Origin: Carposina sasakii | Lineage: Eukaryota > Arthropoda > Insecta > Lepidoptera > Carposinidae | Direction: 5' to 3' | DNA: 64,000 nt | NCBI GenBank assembly: GCA_014607495.2 | Contig: CP053149.1 | Span: 11,792,120 to 11,856,119 of the forward strand | Shown here: piece after piece, positions 1-12,243 of the stretch | How positions within the stretch are numbered: position 1 is the first letter of the stretch | Layout: every line of letters begins with the position of its first letter | Notes under the pieces: model-generated | Seen by the model: the letters and a program-made list of their open reading frames with translations, nothing else | Database searches by the model: none | What the model was told of the DNA's origin: nothing | Position numbers and translations under genes: made by a program

Positions 1-3000
1 AGTTACACGAATGAAAAATTATTTGAAAGCTTTTATGTTGACTGGAAAATATTGGATCTTTTAACAATGGTACCACTTGTTGTTTGATTTATTTGACATA
101 GTTTTATTGCAATAAAACCATATAAGCACGTCGTAAGACTTTTGACATCATGAATGATAAATAAGTAAAATTTCCTCCCATAAATCATATACTACATCTT
201 ACAGCGTAAAATTAACAGCCAACTGAACAAAACCTAATCCCAAGCTAATTCACAGCAGACGCTTTTAAATCGTTTAAAGAATTCTGAATTTAAAACTTTT
301 CCCTTCGTTTGGAGTGGAGTGATTTGCAGCGGGAGTTAAGCTAAGTGAGGAAAAGAGTAAAAGTGGTACGAGTAAGTCAATGTTTGCAGCCGTGATTTCC
401 AGTCGGCGACGCAACTGTCTAGATCTCAGTGCCATTTCACTCTTCAGTTTAGTAAAGGTAGATAAAGTTTTTCATTTTACAATTTTGCTACTTATTGGCG
501 AGTTATTTACATATCTGCACGATGTCGCTACCGATTGCGTCTGAGATACGTGTACATTACCGAAACTTTTACGTTACGATGCTCGCAACGAGTGCCTGTA
601 AATCCGCTGCAGTTTTGAAACTTCTTTAAGTTCTCTTGACGATGCTGGTGCATATGAGCAATAAAATTGCTCGTGCACCCTTCAGTGCATGTTTTTTTTA
701 AATTATACACGATCTTGAGGATTACACGAGATTATGCCTTTTGCGGCAGGTTATACTTACATTATGCACTGTGCAGGGCTAAAAACTTTTGTAATGCTGA
801 TGCGTGTTGGCTAATTTTATTGCATAGGTTCTATGTAGCGAAGTTTGATTGATGTGTGTTGCGTATTTTACTTGTACAATACTGCATGCGTAGCCTACTT
901 TACTTACGTGACGAAATTTTTCACAAAACTTGTCGGATTTTCCTGGTAAATATTGTTCCATTTCTGCCCATTATTCCTATCTAAAAGCTTATGTACTACT
1001 AAAAAAAAACATAATCCACTTGTACGAAAGAGATAAAGCTGACGACATAAATATACTACTCACTTATTATGACTTACACTTTAGTATGTAGAAAACTGCA
1101 TAACATAGTATGTGCAGTAGAATAAAAATGAATAGAGCATGTCTTTTACAGTCCGCCTCGAGTGTAGTCGCGCGAGTTAATGTTTGACATCCGACTTTGC
1201 TTGGAGCGCTCTCTTGGATCGGAAAATTATATGAAAGAAAAGAATATTGCACATCGTTCAAGCGCGATCAAGTGGTCGAAGAAGAACTTAATAACTTATA
1301 AGCGGATTTCTCCGTTTTAATATTGAATAGGTAGGAAAATACACTATAATCATGTTCAGATAAGTACTTATATTGAATATACGTAAAGCGAAATCATAAT
1401 CCCAATAACAGCGTAAACGGACGATTGTAAAACGTTACACTTTAAGGGGGGGGGGGGAATTATATCAGGCAATATATATTTTTTTAATTGACTAGGATTA
1501 TTTGGTGGACATTTGAAAACGAGTCAACTTCTATAATATTCTATTTAACTAGGCATTAGAAATAACGTTTTCCTAGAGAAATACTTTTCCTAGATTTTCT
1601 TAAAATATTTTAACTACAATAAACGACTTAGGTGCGAAGTATATTTGAAGCCACGGTTAGGTAAGTTGTTTATCCTATTATTGTCTTTCTGGAACATAAT
1701 AATAGATATTTTTATTCTGTAAGTTGAGTTGTAAGTTATAAATCTTCCATTCAGATAAATAGGTAGAGAAAAATCATAAAATAAATATTCAAACCGTTAA
1801 CTTATTACCGCTAACTATACTGTTAACTTTATAGTTAACACCAAGGTTAAGTAAGGAGAAGAAACTAAATGAGGCCTTCATTTCAAAAATTTAACAGTAG
1901 GTACAACTACCACTCTTGTTTGCCCACCACTGGTCGACCTGACCCTCGAATTCGTCTTATCGACGACTCATGATTGCCATGAAACCAGATGTTAGTGATG
2001 GACGTACACAATTTATAAATTTGAACGTCTGTATAGTAACGCCTTATACAATTCAATATATTATAGAGCGGATTAAAGTGGTATAAGTTACAAAGAACAA
2101 ATTTATTCTCTGTTTGGGGTTTCTACCTGCTTACACGAGAAGGTATGGAATTTTTTTACTAAATCTTTTTTATAGCTATCTTTCCATACGAAAAATTTAC
2201 CTATTTTTATTAGTTTTTTTTTTCTCTCCATCATGGGAATAAAATTACTAAAATTTTGCCATTTTCGGTAAAACTTATACTCTCATAGATAACTCTATGG
2301 ATATCTTAAATCGACTTAAAGATTCCCACGAGTAGAGTTGGGTTAGCGTATTTGTGGGCGCGACCGCATTCGATTTCTACTCGTATATATCTTCATAGTC
2401 AACTTTTCCCCATCCCAAGTTTCTCCACAAATAGTTCAATTTGAAACCGGGCCGGTTATTACAAAAGATTTAACACAGTGTTTGCTGTTGGGAAATAACC
2501 CGCGGTTTGTGTAAAAGCTAATTTGTGTTAAAACAGAGCCGGCTCCTAATTACGATGCAAATTGATCGTTTCGATCGCGCCCGCTACAAAATGGCGCTCG
2601 TCAAAATATGCCGCGTTTTGCTTTTGTTATTTTAAAATACTTATTTGGGTTGTTTTGGTATAAAATAGAATGCTATTATAAAATTTATAGAAATATACTG
2701 ATATTATTTTTGATACAATTTGTATGAACCCAATATAAATGTAGGTATCTACTTAAATCTATACAACCAGCCACAGTAAAAAAATCTACCTAAGCATTTC
2801 AGTAACTAATTACTTTACTGGAATTACAAGAACAGTTAAAAGTTAAACTCGCAAATGCTACAAATGCTAGCTTAACTGTATACTCTAGGAAGGCAATAAA
2901 AATTGTGTGTTTTCTGATCTCTTTGCTTTGTGGAGGTTTTCCCTGAGGAGAATGACTGGCAACTTATATACTACATTATATGTAGCCAGCCTAGTAGCAA

Positions 3001-3120
3001 GCAAGCCTTTAGCAATGCTAGAACTGGCTCGGTCTGAATTTTCTTAGATAATTTTATTCTCAAAACGTCCTCGTCAAGCTTTAGATAAATAAAATAACCT
3101 CATTTATTTAGAGAAAAATA
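1..3120. other. Non-genic AT-rich region
   Basis: No open frame longer than about 65 codons and no recognisable protein motif on either strand. A short run near 2540-2570 has TAATTA and ATGCAAAT motifs of the kind bound by homeodomain and POU factors, but such words are common in AT-rich DNA. A GTTAAC-rich patch lies near 1797-1850. I see no repeat family here that recurs elsewhere in the window. Confidence 0.6.
1446..1457. repeat. Poly-G homopolymer (12 G)
   Basis: Twelve consecutive G in otherwise AT-rich DNA. It is a mononucleotide microsatellite; its exact length is prone to sequencing or polymerase error. Confidence 0.85.
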
Positions 3121-3289
3121 CCCGTCTGCGTAAAATTTTTGACCAAGTGTCACCCTCACTCACGACTAGATGAAGTTAATGATACCTTTCAAGCTCAAAT
3201 GCGACAACCTGAAAATATACACTTTGTAACACATACAAACTTACAAACATACACTCGAAAAACATAACCCTCCTCCAGGCGCAGTCGGG
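3121..3289. mobile_element. Short TIR element, CCCGACTGCG family, copy 1
   Basis: The left end reads CCCGTCTGCG and the right end CGCAGTCGGG, an inverted pair with 9 of 10 matches, 169 bp apart. Two related copies start at 6002 and 35000 and share interior words such as AATGATA and CAAGCTCAAATGC. A repeated family bounded by inverted ends suggests a non-autonomous DNA element. No target duplication was clear, so the superfamily is left open. Confidence 0.5.
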
Positions 3290-3566
3290 AAAAGATATAG
3301 CAAACTCAAAAGTACTTGTCAAGTACAAAGTCTTTAGGTGAGGTAACCCGCGCAATATGTAGCTTAAAAAATGAGCGCCTAGTCGTGTCATATGGCTTGG
3401 AAATGCGCTTTACTCATTATAGATTCATACCCATGCGGTCCACTGCAGTACACTGTGCCGATTGTTTTCAGTTACTTGCATGCTGTCCGTTTACGTTTTG
3501 ACATGAACGTAGTTTTTTGCGTTTTCTTAATGCAAAGTTACATGTGTGGGTAAATTGGTATCTGCT

Positions 3567-3611
3567 TTATGATCCTGCATTTCTGGCTGTTGGGGTGAAT
3601 GTGTGTTTTGG
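3567..3611 (-). repeat. Fragment of dispersed family D
   Basis: Read on the minus strand this matches the opening module of a repeat seen many times in the window (best copy 49888-50098): a GGGTAGCCAGAACTGCAGGATCAT-like segment, here degenerate. Only the first module is present. Confidence 0.4.
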
Positions 3612-3713
3612 TTCAGAATTACAAGTACCTATGTAGATCTCTTTTTCTGTACTGGTTGGATACAAAATTTCATAACTTAAAAGCCAAATCAAATGCTTGT
3701 ATAAATGTATTTT

Positions 3714-4070
3714 TTATATTATGATGATGATAATCTCCGCCCGTATTTCGGCCAAGGCGACCAATCTTTACGGAGATTGGCCAGGTACGCAGGAGATATT
3801 ATAGTGCACAAGTGTGTGCGCAAACACAGATACACTCTCTATTCCCTCACTCTCATAGTCCGATGGGACGGAAAGCCGACACGACCGGAGAGAGATCAGG
3901 TGCAGGACCAACGGTTTTATGTGCTTTCCGAGGCACGAGCTAAATGACAATTTTACAACATTAAAATCTGTACATGAAATAAATTCATTGGTACAGGCCC
4001 GTGACTGGGTTCGAACTTACGCCTCCCGCTTGGAAGGTGCACGTCTTAACCACTGGTCTATCACCGCCCA
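3714..4070 (-). mobile_element. tRNA-derived SINE with (GAT)n tail
   Basis: On the minus strand the head resembles a tRNA. An A-box-like TAGACCAGTGG lies at 4060-4050 and a B-box-like AGTTCGAACCC at 4017-4007, the usual internal RNA polymerase III promoter spacing. A body of about 250 bp follows, and the tail is an ATC/GAT repeat at 3720-3732 like those closing RTE-mobilised elements. The 80-codon plus-strand frame across it is incidental. It is a SINE rather than a tRNA gene because the anticodon and acceptor stems do not pair cleanly and a long body follows the head. Confidence 0.65.
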
Positions 4071-6001
4071 TTATGTTATTATTTTTATGTTATAAACTAA
4101 CAATAAAGACTTATAATGGTTACATTGAACCAAGAAACTACCCACAACATTTGTAAACACCGCAATATCTCACATTTTTACTAGAGATAATTCAACAAGT
4201 AAGTACAAGAGAGTAACTGGTGTAAGGCTGTATTCGGATTTGGCGTGTAGAGTCATTTCGAAATAACTTCCGTGCAAGGTTCGGGAAATAACATTTTATA
4301 TACCTATGATATGGTAGACCCTACACGAAGAAACTAGCGCCATCATTCAAATGAACTATATTTTGGTGTAACACACTCTACCTACCGCGTGAGTGGATGA
4401 ATATTCGAAAGTTTTAAATTAGAACAATATAATAATGTTATTTTACCCAATGTATCATTTGAAATCTATGCATGCGTATATTGGCTATAATACTTTATGC
4501 GTACAATTTTTTTTAGGATGTTTTGTGTATATGTACCGTGGTCTCCTAGTTATAAATAACCAACGAATGGAAGTCAAATAGCCGTACCCGCGGGTGCCAA
4601 TCTAGTCTGGTCAACCGGTCAAATTCATATGAATAGGATCCAACGCACCATCTGGCTTCAAAAACTGACTATAAAATAATAAAAAAATATAAAATAAAAA
4701 TCATTTATTTCGAACCGAGATCCACTATTCATTATGAGCCTTATGTGGTTGCAACCTTAGAGTGCATACGCCGCACGCGAATTGCAAATAAAGCTAGGAA
4801 GATATCAAACAACGAATGTTGCACGCGATACCGCCCCGCCGGATCCCTATAACGAATGGAGCGCACATTTTTTATGGTCCTGCAATAGGATTAAATATTC
4901 ATTATTAGATACGGGAGTTTTTTCGACCTTTGGTATTTGATACATATTACGTTATTCTGTGGTTTCCGGTTTTACTGGAATTCTTACGTTCCATCCTTTC
5001 ATCAAAGTCATGACCAAATTTTTAGTAGCGATTGTTCATTACAATTGATTATTTCAGATACTTACGCACATACCTATGTATAATATTTATATTGTAAATG
5101 CTACAGATTGATTTAACTATAGTAGTATATTTTACCATGTACCTATATAGAAAGATGAGCATAACAATAGTGCCGTATTCCCCATCAAAATTTTCAACAT
5201 CATTCCATAGAAACCGCGATGCTCTCGCGATAGATACCCCATTCAATCCGTTTGCCGCCCCGTGCACAATGATATAGTGCCGGTGGCTCCCTCTGGGCCG
5301 ATAAAGCCCGGCTTCCTCTCCTTCTTTATGGTGAGCTGAAACGGCCGGCCCAGGTGAACAGGTAGATTACTCGGGTATTTTTAGAGCATCTTGTCCGTGT
5401 TTTTCCTTTGTTATCGGGTTAAGTTCTGGCGGTTTTATTTTTGTTAGTTTTTTTCTTTACTAGGAAGTTTTTTTTTTTATTAAGAAAACTTAAAGCACTA
5501 TGTTTCACTTGCACCTAACAAATGCGTTATCCTAACTTTTTTTTATTAGCAAACATGCATTATTGCGCACAAAACGTATTGTCGTATCTAATAGACGTCA
5601 TTTATAGTCTATCCCCAGATTAAGTAGTTTGTGTGAGTTAGCATTGGCACCAAAATATTAGCACGTTTGAGTACCTAGGTACCTTCATTGTGCTTCATTT
5701 CGCTCGCTCAGTTTATCCGTGTTATTTGAAAACAATATTAGACATTACTTACGCTAAATATTGTCTAGTAGGTAATTTACATCATACATTTTTCCGTGAA
5801 AATCGTAAAACGCCATTTTAAACATATTTTACCATTATTTATTTATTTTTAGGGGCGGTTTTGTATTACAATGATATACACCATATGTTAAAAAGTTCAC
5901 AAATGCGCCAATGTGTGTTAATTGTATTTAGGAGCTTGGCGCAAGTAGGTATGCCTAAAAAGTTTATTTTTTATTTAATAATTGAAACTGTAATTTAAAA
6001 A
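4071..6001. other. Non-genic region
   Basis: No supported gene. The word AACGAATG occurs three times between 4560 and 4860. A GC-rich patch (5276-5356) stands out from its surroundings but has no extended open frame. No splice-bounded exon was convincing. Confidence 0.55.
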
Positions 6002-6120
6002 CCCGACTGCGAAAATTTTTACCCATTGTCACGACTAAGACTAATGATATCTCTCAAGCTTAGCCGTTAAGGCTTTAAATAAACATACATACATACACTC
6101 CATAAACGTTCAGGCACATT
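6002..6120. mobile_element. CCCGACTGCG-family element, partial copy 2
   Basis: Starts with CCCGACTGCG and continues with TTTTTACCCATTGTCACGAC and AATGATATCTCTCAAGCT, matching the copies at 3121 and 35000. The right terminal repeat is absent or too decayed to place, so the end is approximate. Confidence 0.45.
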
Positions 6121-6533
6121 TAGGTATATAATATAAGGAGGTATCATACCAGTTTTCATGATAATTGCACAGATGGTTTAATATTATGGTTAATTAGTCG
6201 AAACGTGCTTATGTCAATCAGATTATTATTAAGTAGGATTACACTCCGTTTTTGCGGTACGTTAAAACACCTGAGTTCTGTTAAAATAAATCACACGAGA
6301 TAATAATGCGGTTTGCGGTGCAATGACACGCATGATAAGCGAAAATAAATAAAAATATACGTGTTTGTGACATCGCGAAAAACTTTGCTGTGTGCATCAG
6401 ACTTTAATTGAGAAATATTTAAATAATTATCAGAATACAGTAGGTACATCTCCTGCCGTGCGTGTAGTAAGAAAATTCTCGCAGGCTATAAGTTAGCAAA
6501 TTGTCTAAAATCATAATTTCATGGAATGCAATA

Positions 6534-6975
6534 TGTTACAGTTTACAGTCAGCACCACATCATACATATGAATATATAGCGTACCTTATAATATTAATTA
6601 TTATTATTATATAAAGTCAATTGATTAAAGGCTATATTTTATAAAGGTAGCTATTAAGACTCCTGCAATATTGTTCTGGGAGGTTGCGATGGTTGTATAA
6701 ATAGCAGGGTAGAAACTAAATGGTGTCACTTTATTCTTGACTGTTGAGTTTGTAAGACGTTACTCTGCTCGATCTCTGTTCTATTTAAAAACATTGCAAC
6801 GATATAATCTATTTACGGCGAATCGGGTTTCTTGCTGCTTCTTTCCCCGAATGTTATATCGCCTGAAGCAGCTTTAACTGTATAAGTGATAAATAAATAG
6901 TTCTACATAGCAACTGCGATGTTTGACTCCGCATCCTGAATATACTGCTGCGCCAACGAGTAATCTTCGGTGACA
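6534..6975 (+). repeat. 5' LTR of the LARD-like element (442 bp)
   Basis: Direct repeat of 12305-12746; I saw no mismatch over 442 bp. It opens TGTTACAG and closes CGGTGACA. A TATA-like TATAAATAG lies near 6697 and an AATAAATAG polyadenylation-like word near 6890, compatible with a U3-R-U5 layout. A (TTA)n microsatellite sits near 6596-6611. Confidence 0.88.
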
Positions 6976-6977
6976 CT

Positions 6978-6992
6978 TCAGAAGTGGGATGC
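6978..6992 (+). other. Candidate primer-binding site (tRNA-Leu)
   Basis: TCAGAAGTGGGATGC starts 2 bp inside the 5' LTR end. Its first 13 bases are complementary to the 3' acceptor/T-arm side of insect tRNA-Leu(CAG) as I recall it (ATCCCACTTCTGA before the terminal ACACCA). Pairing would exclude the final CCA, so exact primer use is inferred. Confidence 0.5.
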
Positions 6993-7175
6993 CGGAAAAT
7001 AAACCCGCCCTGCCCACGGGTGACGACTGCAAGAAAAGATTTGCGAAACATGGCAAAATCGGTGAAGAATGTACACAAAAGGATGGAGATTTTTTTTTTT
7101 TATGGACAACTGGAATATATTCAACATGAAACAACAAGAAACTGGAGAAACAAGAAGATGAAGACAATGTAATTA

Positions 7176-7306
7176 CTAGAACCCAATCAATGATGCTGCT
7201 GTACTACCTAAATTCCATGCTGTTGCTGTTGCTGTTAAGAGCGCCAGTGTCAAGATCTTTTAATGTCCATCTGCACTGGGAGCCGATTCCGCATCACAAC
7301 TTAAAG
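7176..7306 (+). other. Exon-like segment 1 in the LARD-like interior
   Basis: A more GC-balanced stretch within an open frame (from 7190) whose amino-terminal part is Leu-rich. It ends at AAAG|GTTAG, a plausible splice donor at 7306/7307. I do not recognise the product; translation and splicing are hypothetical. Confidence 0.2.
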
Positions 7307-7922
7307 GTTAGATATATTTGTTTGTTAGCTCTGCTTATGTGGATACTTATACCAAAATCCTTGCTTCATACCGTACCGTTGGTACGTGATTTTTGTTTTA
7401 GTGTAGTTTACGGTTAGCGTAGGTTACCGTACGTAAATGTCGTACCTACCAGAAAGAAAAACTATGTTAGTTGCACAAACAGTACGTAAAGAATATTCGT
7501 ATCAATTTTTACAAAAATCTCGGTGCACAAAATGTATCTATTATGCGTTTGACTTTATTGGGGTACCTAAGTATTTCAAATAATGTTCCGTTATTAAGTT
7601 TTAATTACTACTGCAGGTATGTTTGACTAGCAAGATTTATTTAGTTAAATTTAAACAATAATGTCAGTCCATAATCGGGAATATTGTTATACTAAAATAT
7701 GTAAACTATAAATGCATAAGTAGATTGTATTGGTGGTTTGTCCTGTTGGAAAATGAAGATTTTTGTCAGCAAACCAGCAAACATGTTTTTATTACGTGGA
7801 GTTTTGTAGTAATTTACTTACATTCTATTTAAAATATAGGTACTTTGAAATCTACCCACACTAGGGTAATTATCGTTAAGATAATTTGGTTCTAAATTAT
7901 GTTCTCTTGTTTCATGATCTAA

Positions 7923-8028
7923 CATGCATCGGTGTTCATGGTTATTTTTCCGGAGACCGTCGCCACCGCTTGGGGCCGTACAGAAGAGCACCTGGCTGTT
8001 GTGGCGTATCAGGAGCTGCTTATTCTGG
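7923..8028 (+). other. Exon-like segment 2 in the LARD-like interior
   Basis: GC-rich island within AT-rich DNA. It has an open frame with an ATG at 7938 and ends at CTGG|GTAAGA, a strong splice donor (exon end 8028). Joined to the acceptor at 12243/12244 the frame would run six more codons to a stop. The implied intron (8029-12243) would hold all the tandem arrays. Product unknown; the short frame may be chance. Confidence 0.3.
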
Positions 8029-8699
8029 GTAAGATCGAAACATGTAATTTGTTATAATTTATGACAGTTTTTCAAGATACGGCTTTCGTGTATCCATGTC
8101 GTTATCATAATAAGTTACGACCCGTTTTATTATATTATGTGTAGATATGATACGAATAATATTCACCTTACAATAGATTCAAACCATGGGGTGTAGTAGC
8201 ATAAATGCGAGACTTTTGTCTGGGCTTTATGTTTCTGGGCTTGATTGTTGGCATCTTCTTGCTACGCCATGCTTAGTATTTGGGAAGGTGATAAGAGACT
8301 TTTGAGAAACAATATGATATTGAGTATGTGTACTGACACACGAAAGTATTATTTAGTATTCATTGCAACTACAATATAATTATTTGATCCTTATATATTT
8401 AGCGGGTATGCCGTTATTAGCAATCGTGATAAATAGGAAATGGAAGGTAAATGCGGCATAGCAATACGATACCCTAGTTTCTATAGTAGGTATATAGATA
8501 AATTAGGTAGTACACTCGTAATAATGCCATGCATCTTGGTAATACGGTTTGCTAGTGCAATTTTAGGATACAATTTAACGATGCAGTTTCATAATGCACT
8601 TTAACAATGCGTTAAAACATTAGAGTTTCTGAAGTTCACAACAGTGTTGGTTAGAAATTATTAGTTTAGATATGCAGTTTTCCTATTAAATTTTTGAGT

Positions 8700-9640
8700 G
8701 CAGTTTAACAATGCAAATAGCAGTGTAGTTAGCTATGCAATTGAGCAATGCGGTTATAATACGGTATAAAGTTTGGTAAAACTATCTAGAGATGCAGTTC
8801 ACTCTTTAGGTTAGAAATGCAGTTGACTAAACAATATACCTATAGAGATACAGTTAGAGGTACAATTAACTATAGTTAGAGGTGCGGTTAACTACGATTA
8901 GAAGTGCAGTTAACGAATATAGTAAAAGTTTTAGTTAACTATACAGTTAAGAGTTATACTAACAATACAGTTTAGAGTTTCAGTTAAATATACAGTTTAG
9001 AGTTGCAGCTGACTATACAGTTTAAAGTTGCAGTTGATTATACAGATTAGGTTTAAAGTAGCAGTTAACTATACATTTTAGAGTTGCAGTTAACTATATA
9101 GGTACAGCTTAGAGTTACAGCTAACTATACCTATACAGCTTAGAGTTGCAGTAACTATACATTTTAGAGTTGCAGTTAACTATACATTTTAGAGTTGCAG
9201 TTAACTATACATTTTAGAGTTGCAGTAACTATACAGTTTGGAGTTGCAGTTAACTTTACAGTTTAGAGATGCAGTTATCTACACAGTTTAGACTTGCAGT
9301 TAATTATAGAGTTCAAAGTTGCAGTTATTTATATAGTTTAGAGATACAGTTAACTACACAGTTAACTATACAGTTTAGAGATGCAAGTAACTATACCGTT
9401 TAGAGATGCACTTAACTATACAGTTTAGACATACAATTAATTATAATTTAGAGTTGCAGTTAACTATACAAGTTAGAGATGCTTTAACCATAGTTTGAAA
9501 ATGCAGTTAACTATACAGTTTAAGGATGCAATTAAGTACATAGTTTGAGGATACAGTTAACAATACAGTCTAGAGATGCAGGTGAACTTAACTATACAGT
9601 ATAAGATGCAGATAACTGTACAGTTTAAACAATTGAGTTT
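8700..9640 (+). repeat. Degenerate ~25-bp tandem array (GTTAACTATACAGTTTAGAG)
   Basis: Dozens of imperfect repeats built on CAGTTAACTATACAGTTTAG with AGATGCA or AGTTGCA spacers. Units are most regular at about 8990-9420 and decay at both sides. The array lies inside the LARD-like element, so it travelled with it. Confidence 0.85.
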
Positions 9641-9644
9641 GAAG

Positions 9645-9960
9645 AATAAATCAATAAATAAATAAATTAAAAATAAATTTAAATAAATAAATAATTTAAA
9701 ATAAATTTAAATAAATAAATAATTTAAAATAAATTTAAGTAAATAAATAATTTAAAATAAATTTAAATAAATAAATTTAAACATATAAATAAATTTAAAT
9801 AAATGAACTTTAAAACATTAAATGGTTAACTTAAAATAAATTTAAGTAAATAAATAAATTTATAATAAACTTAAATAAATAAATAAATTTAAATACAAAA
9901 TTTAAATAAAATAAATATAAAATAAATAAATATAAAATAAAAAGATATAAAATTAATAAA
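9645..9960 (+). repeat. AAAT-rich tandem array
   Basis: Nearly pure A/T made of AAATAAAT and AATTTAAAATAAATTT words, with an approximate 30-bp higher-order period (clearest at 9660-9780). It adjoins the 25-bp array within the same LTR element. No coding potential. Confidence 0.85.
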
Positions 9961-10640
9961 AAAAAAATTTAGCACTGTAACTTAGTGGTGCAGTTTAGAA
10001 ATACAATTAAGCGATGCTCCTTAGAAATACAAAGTAGTTAGCAATTCTGTTAAACAATGCAATTCATTTAAAGTTTACAGATTAGGAATACTGTTTAGAA
10101 AAGCAACCTAGCAACCTATAGACAGGTTAGCAATACTAATAAAACCCAGCAATGTATAGAAAGTTTATGAATACATACATATAACATACATATAATCACG
10201 CCTTTATCCCTTACGGGGTAGGCAGAGCACCAAGGGCCGTTAAAACCACATGGTGCCACTTCTGACCAATTTTGAATGCAAGTTTATGAATACAAGTTCA
10301 CAAAATCAGTTTAACAATCCAGATGAGCCAGGCAGTTTAAGAATATGTTTGAATCACAACGGTTAGCAATAAATACAGTTTAGTAATATGGTTTAATAAT
10401 CCAATTTTACAATGAAATGTAACAGTGTAGACCTGAACTGTAACTTAGTAGTTAAATTAATATTCATATTACAGTATAGAAATACTTTGCGATGATAGAT
10501 ATAATACAACAGGAAGTTAACATAATAATGCTAACATAATAGCATAATAAATATAAATAAAACATCGTGAAAATATTTAGCAAATTTAATGTGCCTCTGC
10601 AAAAGTCTGGTGCAGTTTCAATAAAATAAACCAGTTCAAC
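9961..10640 (+). repeat. Degenerate continuation of the ~25-bp array
   Basis: Scattered units such as GTGCAGTTTAGAAATACAATT recur at irregular spacing, interrupted by the SINE at 10176-10279. The decay gradient suggests old edges of the array at 8700-9640. Confidence 0.6.
10176..10279 (-). mobile_element. 5'-truncated SINE, family S2, nested in the LARD-like element
   Basis: Flanked by a 15-bp target duplication AAGTTTATGAATACA (10161-10175 and 10280-10294). On the minus strand it carries CATGTGGTTTTAACGGCCCT, then CCTACCCCGTAAGGGATAAA and a CATACATA-complement tail, matching copies at 33991-34150 and 48756-48940. Its 3' end resembles that of the LINE at 39814-42093. It inserted into the degenerate array. 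Confidence 0.8.
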
Positions 10641-11261
10641 TAATGTAGATCACTTAGAATAATATCGTACCATATGAGAAGTAGGTACCTACGGTTCATG
10701 GTGTTAACAAATCGTAGATACTGCTAGTAAGAAAATTTTTATTAAGGTTATTCAATTGAGTTCTAGATTTCTAATATTAGTTCAATGTGAAGCTAGTAAA
10801 ATTTATAAAATAATTAGGAAAAATTACGGGGAATGTTAAAAGTTACTGGTTTAAGGCTATGTTTGAGGAAAGTTTATTACACAATGATATGAATAGTGCC
10901 TAGAACTAAGTAAAGTCTATCACTGAGCTTTAACTGAAACCTGTAGAACTTGTCTTGGTGTTGTATATGTGACTTAGTCTCTGTGACATAACCCACATTG
11001 TGATGTATTCAATCTATGTCTCCTAAACAAGAATCTACTCCTACTTAAGAAATGGGAACACCTTAGAGTTTTCGACCTTGTTCCAGCTATTCTCCTCTAT
11101 GCTTGTACCGAAAATAATAATATTAAGTGTCTTTGTGACGTATGATCTATATGACGATGTTGTGTCTGAATTATCCATAGAAAAAAGGAATGAATTATCT
11201 ACCTATTTATTGCAATTATTATACTTCTAGTTAGGTACAAAAAGGGGGAATCGTCATCGTT

Positions 11262-11415
11262 TTCAGCCAATTGCAGTCCACTGCGGGATGTACGCCTCCA
11301 CCAGAGCACGTCACACTACTTGATCTCCCATTTTGTCGTCAAATCACTGCCAGCCCCATTCTTTAAGTCATCAGTCTATCTGGCTGGAGCGCGTGCAACG
11401 CTACGCTTACCGATG
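11262..11415 (-). mobile_element. RTE/SINE 3'-end fragment (minus)
   Basis: On the minus strand it ends CAGTGGACTGCAATTGGCTG followed by a degraded GAT-type tail, the end shared by the S1 SINE copies and the RTE LINE copies. The upstream part differs from S1, so it may be a different family with the same tail. Nested in the LARD-like interior. Confidence 0.45.
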
Positions 11416-11874
11416 ATATTTAAAAAAAAATAAAGGAAAATAGAATAAACAAAACAATAAAATAATTTCAGTGTAGGATAATAGCTTAAATATTATACAA
11501 AGGTACTTTTACAAGCTTCAGAAAGTTAATTACAATGAACTTATAAGCCCCAAATAGTTAGCCAACTTCTGTCCAAAAAAAATGTACTATGTGAACCCTC
11601 CAAACTTAAGCGATTCGTTCGCCCACTATAATTGATCAGCTACTACTTCTCTACTTGGAATGCATGATTATAATAATTGACTTTACAAATAAGTAGATAA
11701 ATAAATTTAGTGTTTAGTACACACAGTTAAAAATGAAATAAGACTTAAGTACCCGAATCAAAACAAAAGAATCGCATACCTACCCGTTTGCAAAAGATAA
11801 AGACAAAGAATAATGCAGTTCACTGTCAGGTCTGCCATTATAACGACAGTGTGCTTCCATAATTATTATAACGT

Positions 11875-12170
11875 TGTCTATGTGACGCTGTCTATGTGAC
11901 CCTGTCTATGTGACGCTCGCTGTCTATGTGACGCTGTCTATGTGACGCTGTCTATGTGACGCTGTCTATGTGACGCTGTCTATGTGACCCTGTCTAGGTG
12001 ACGCTGTCTATGTGACCCTGTCTATGTGATGCTGTCTATGTGACACTATATATGTGACGCTGTCTATATGACGCTGTCTATATGACGCTGTCTATGTGAC
12101 ACTATCCATATGACGCTGTCTATGTGACACTGTCCATATGACGCTGTCTATGTGACACTGTCTATGTGAT
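11875..12170 (+). repeat. 14-bp minisatellite (GTCTATGTGACGCT)n
   Basis: About 21 tandem copies of GTCTATGTGACGCT with variants such as ACCCT, ACACT and ATATGACG. Related single words occur earlier in the element (near 10960 and 11130), so the array may have expanded from element sequence. It lies about 130 bp before the 3' LTR. Confidence 0.92.
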
Positions 12171-12243
12171 TTAATGTTCTTTTTTTTGTGTGATATTATA
12201 CTTATTGGGAACAGCTGAAATCTGCGTGAATTTTATTTTACAG

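Noticed and set aside
3705..3947. 80-codon frame as a gene
   Set aside because: It lies within the SINE body on the opposite strand.
3990..4070. tRNA gene on the minus strand
   Set aside because: A- and B-box-like words are present, but the acceptor and anticodon stems do not pair and a 250-bp body with a GAT tail follows, so it is a SINE.
11875..12170. CRISPR-like array
   Set aside because: 14-bp units are directly adjacent without unique spacers; it is a minisatellite in eukaryotic DNA.
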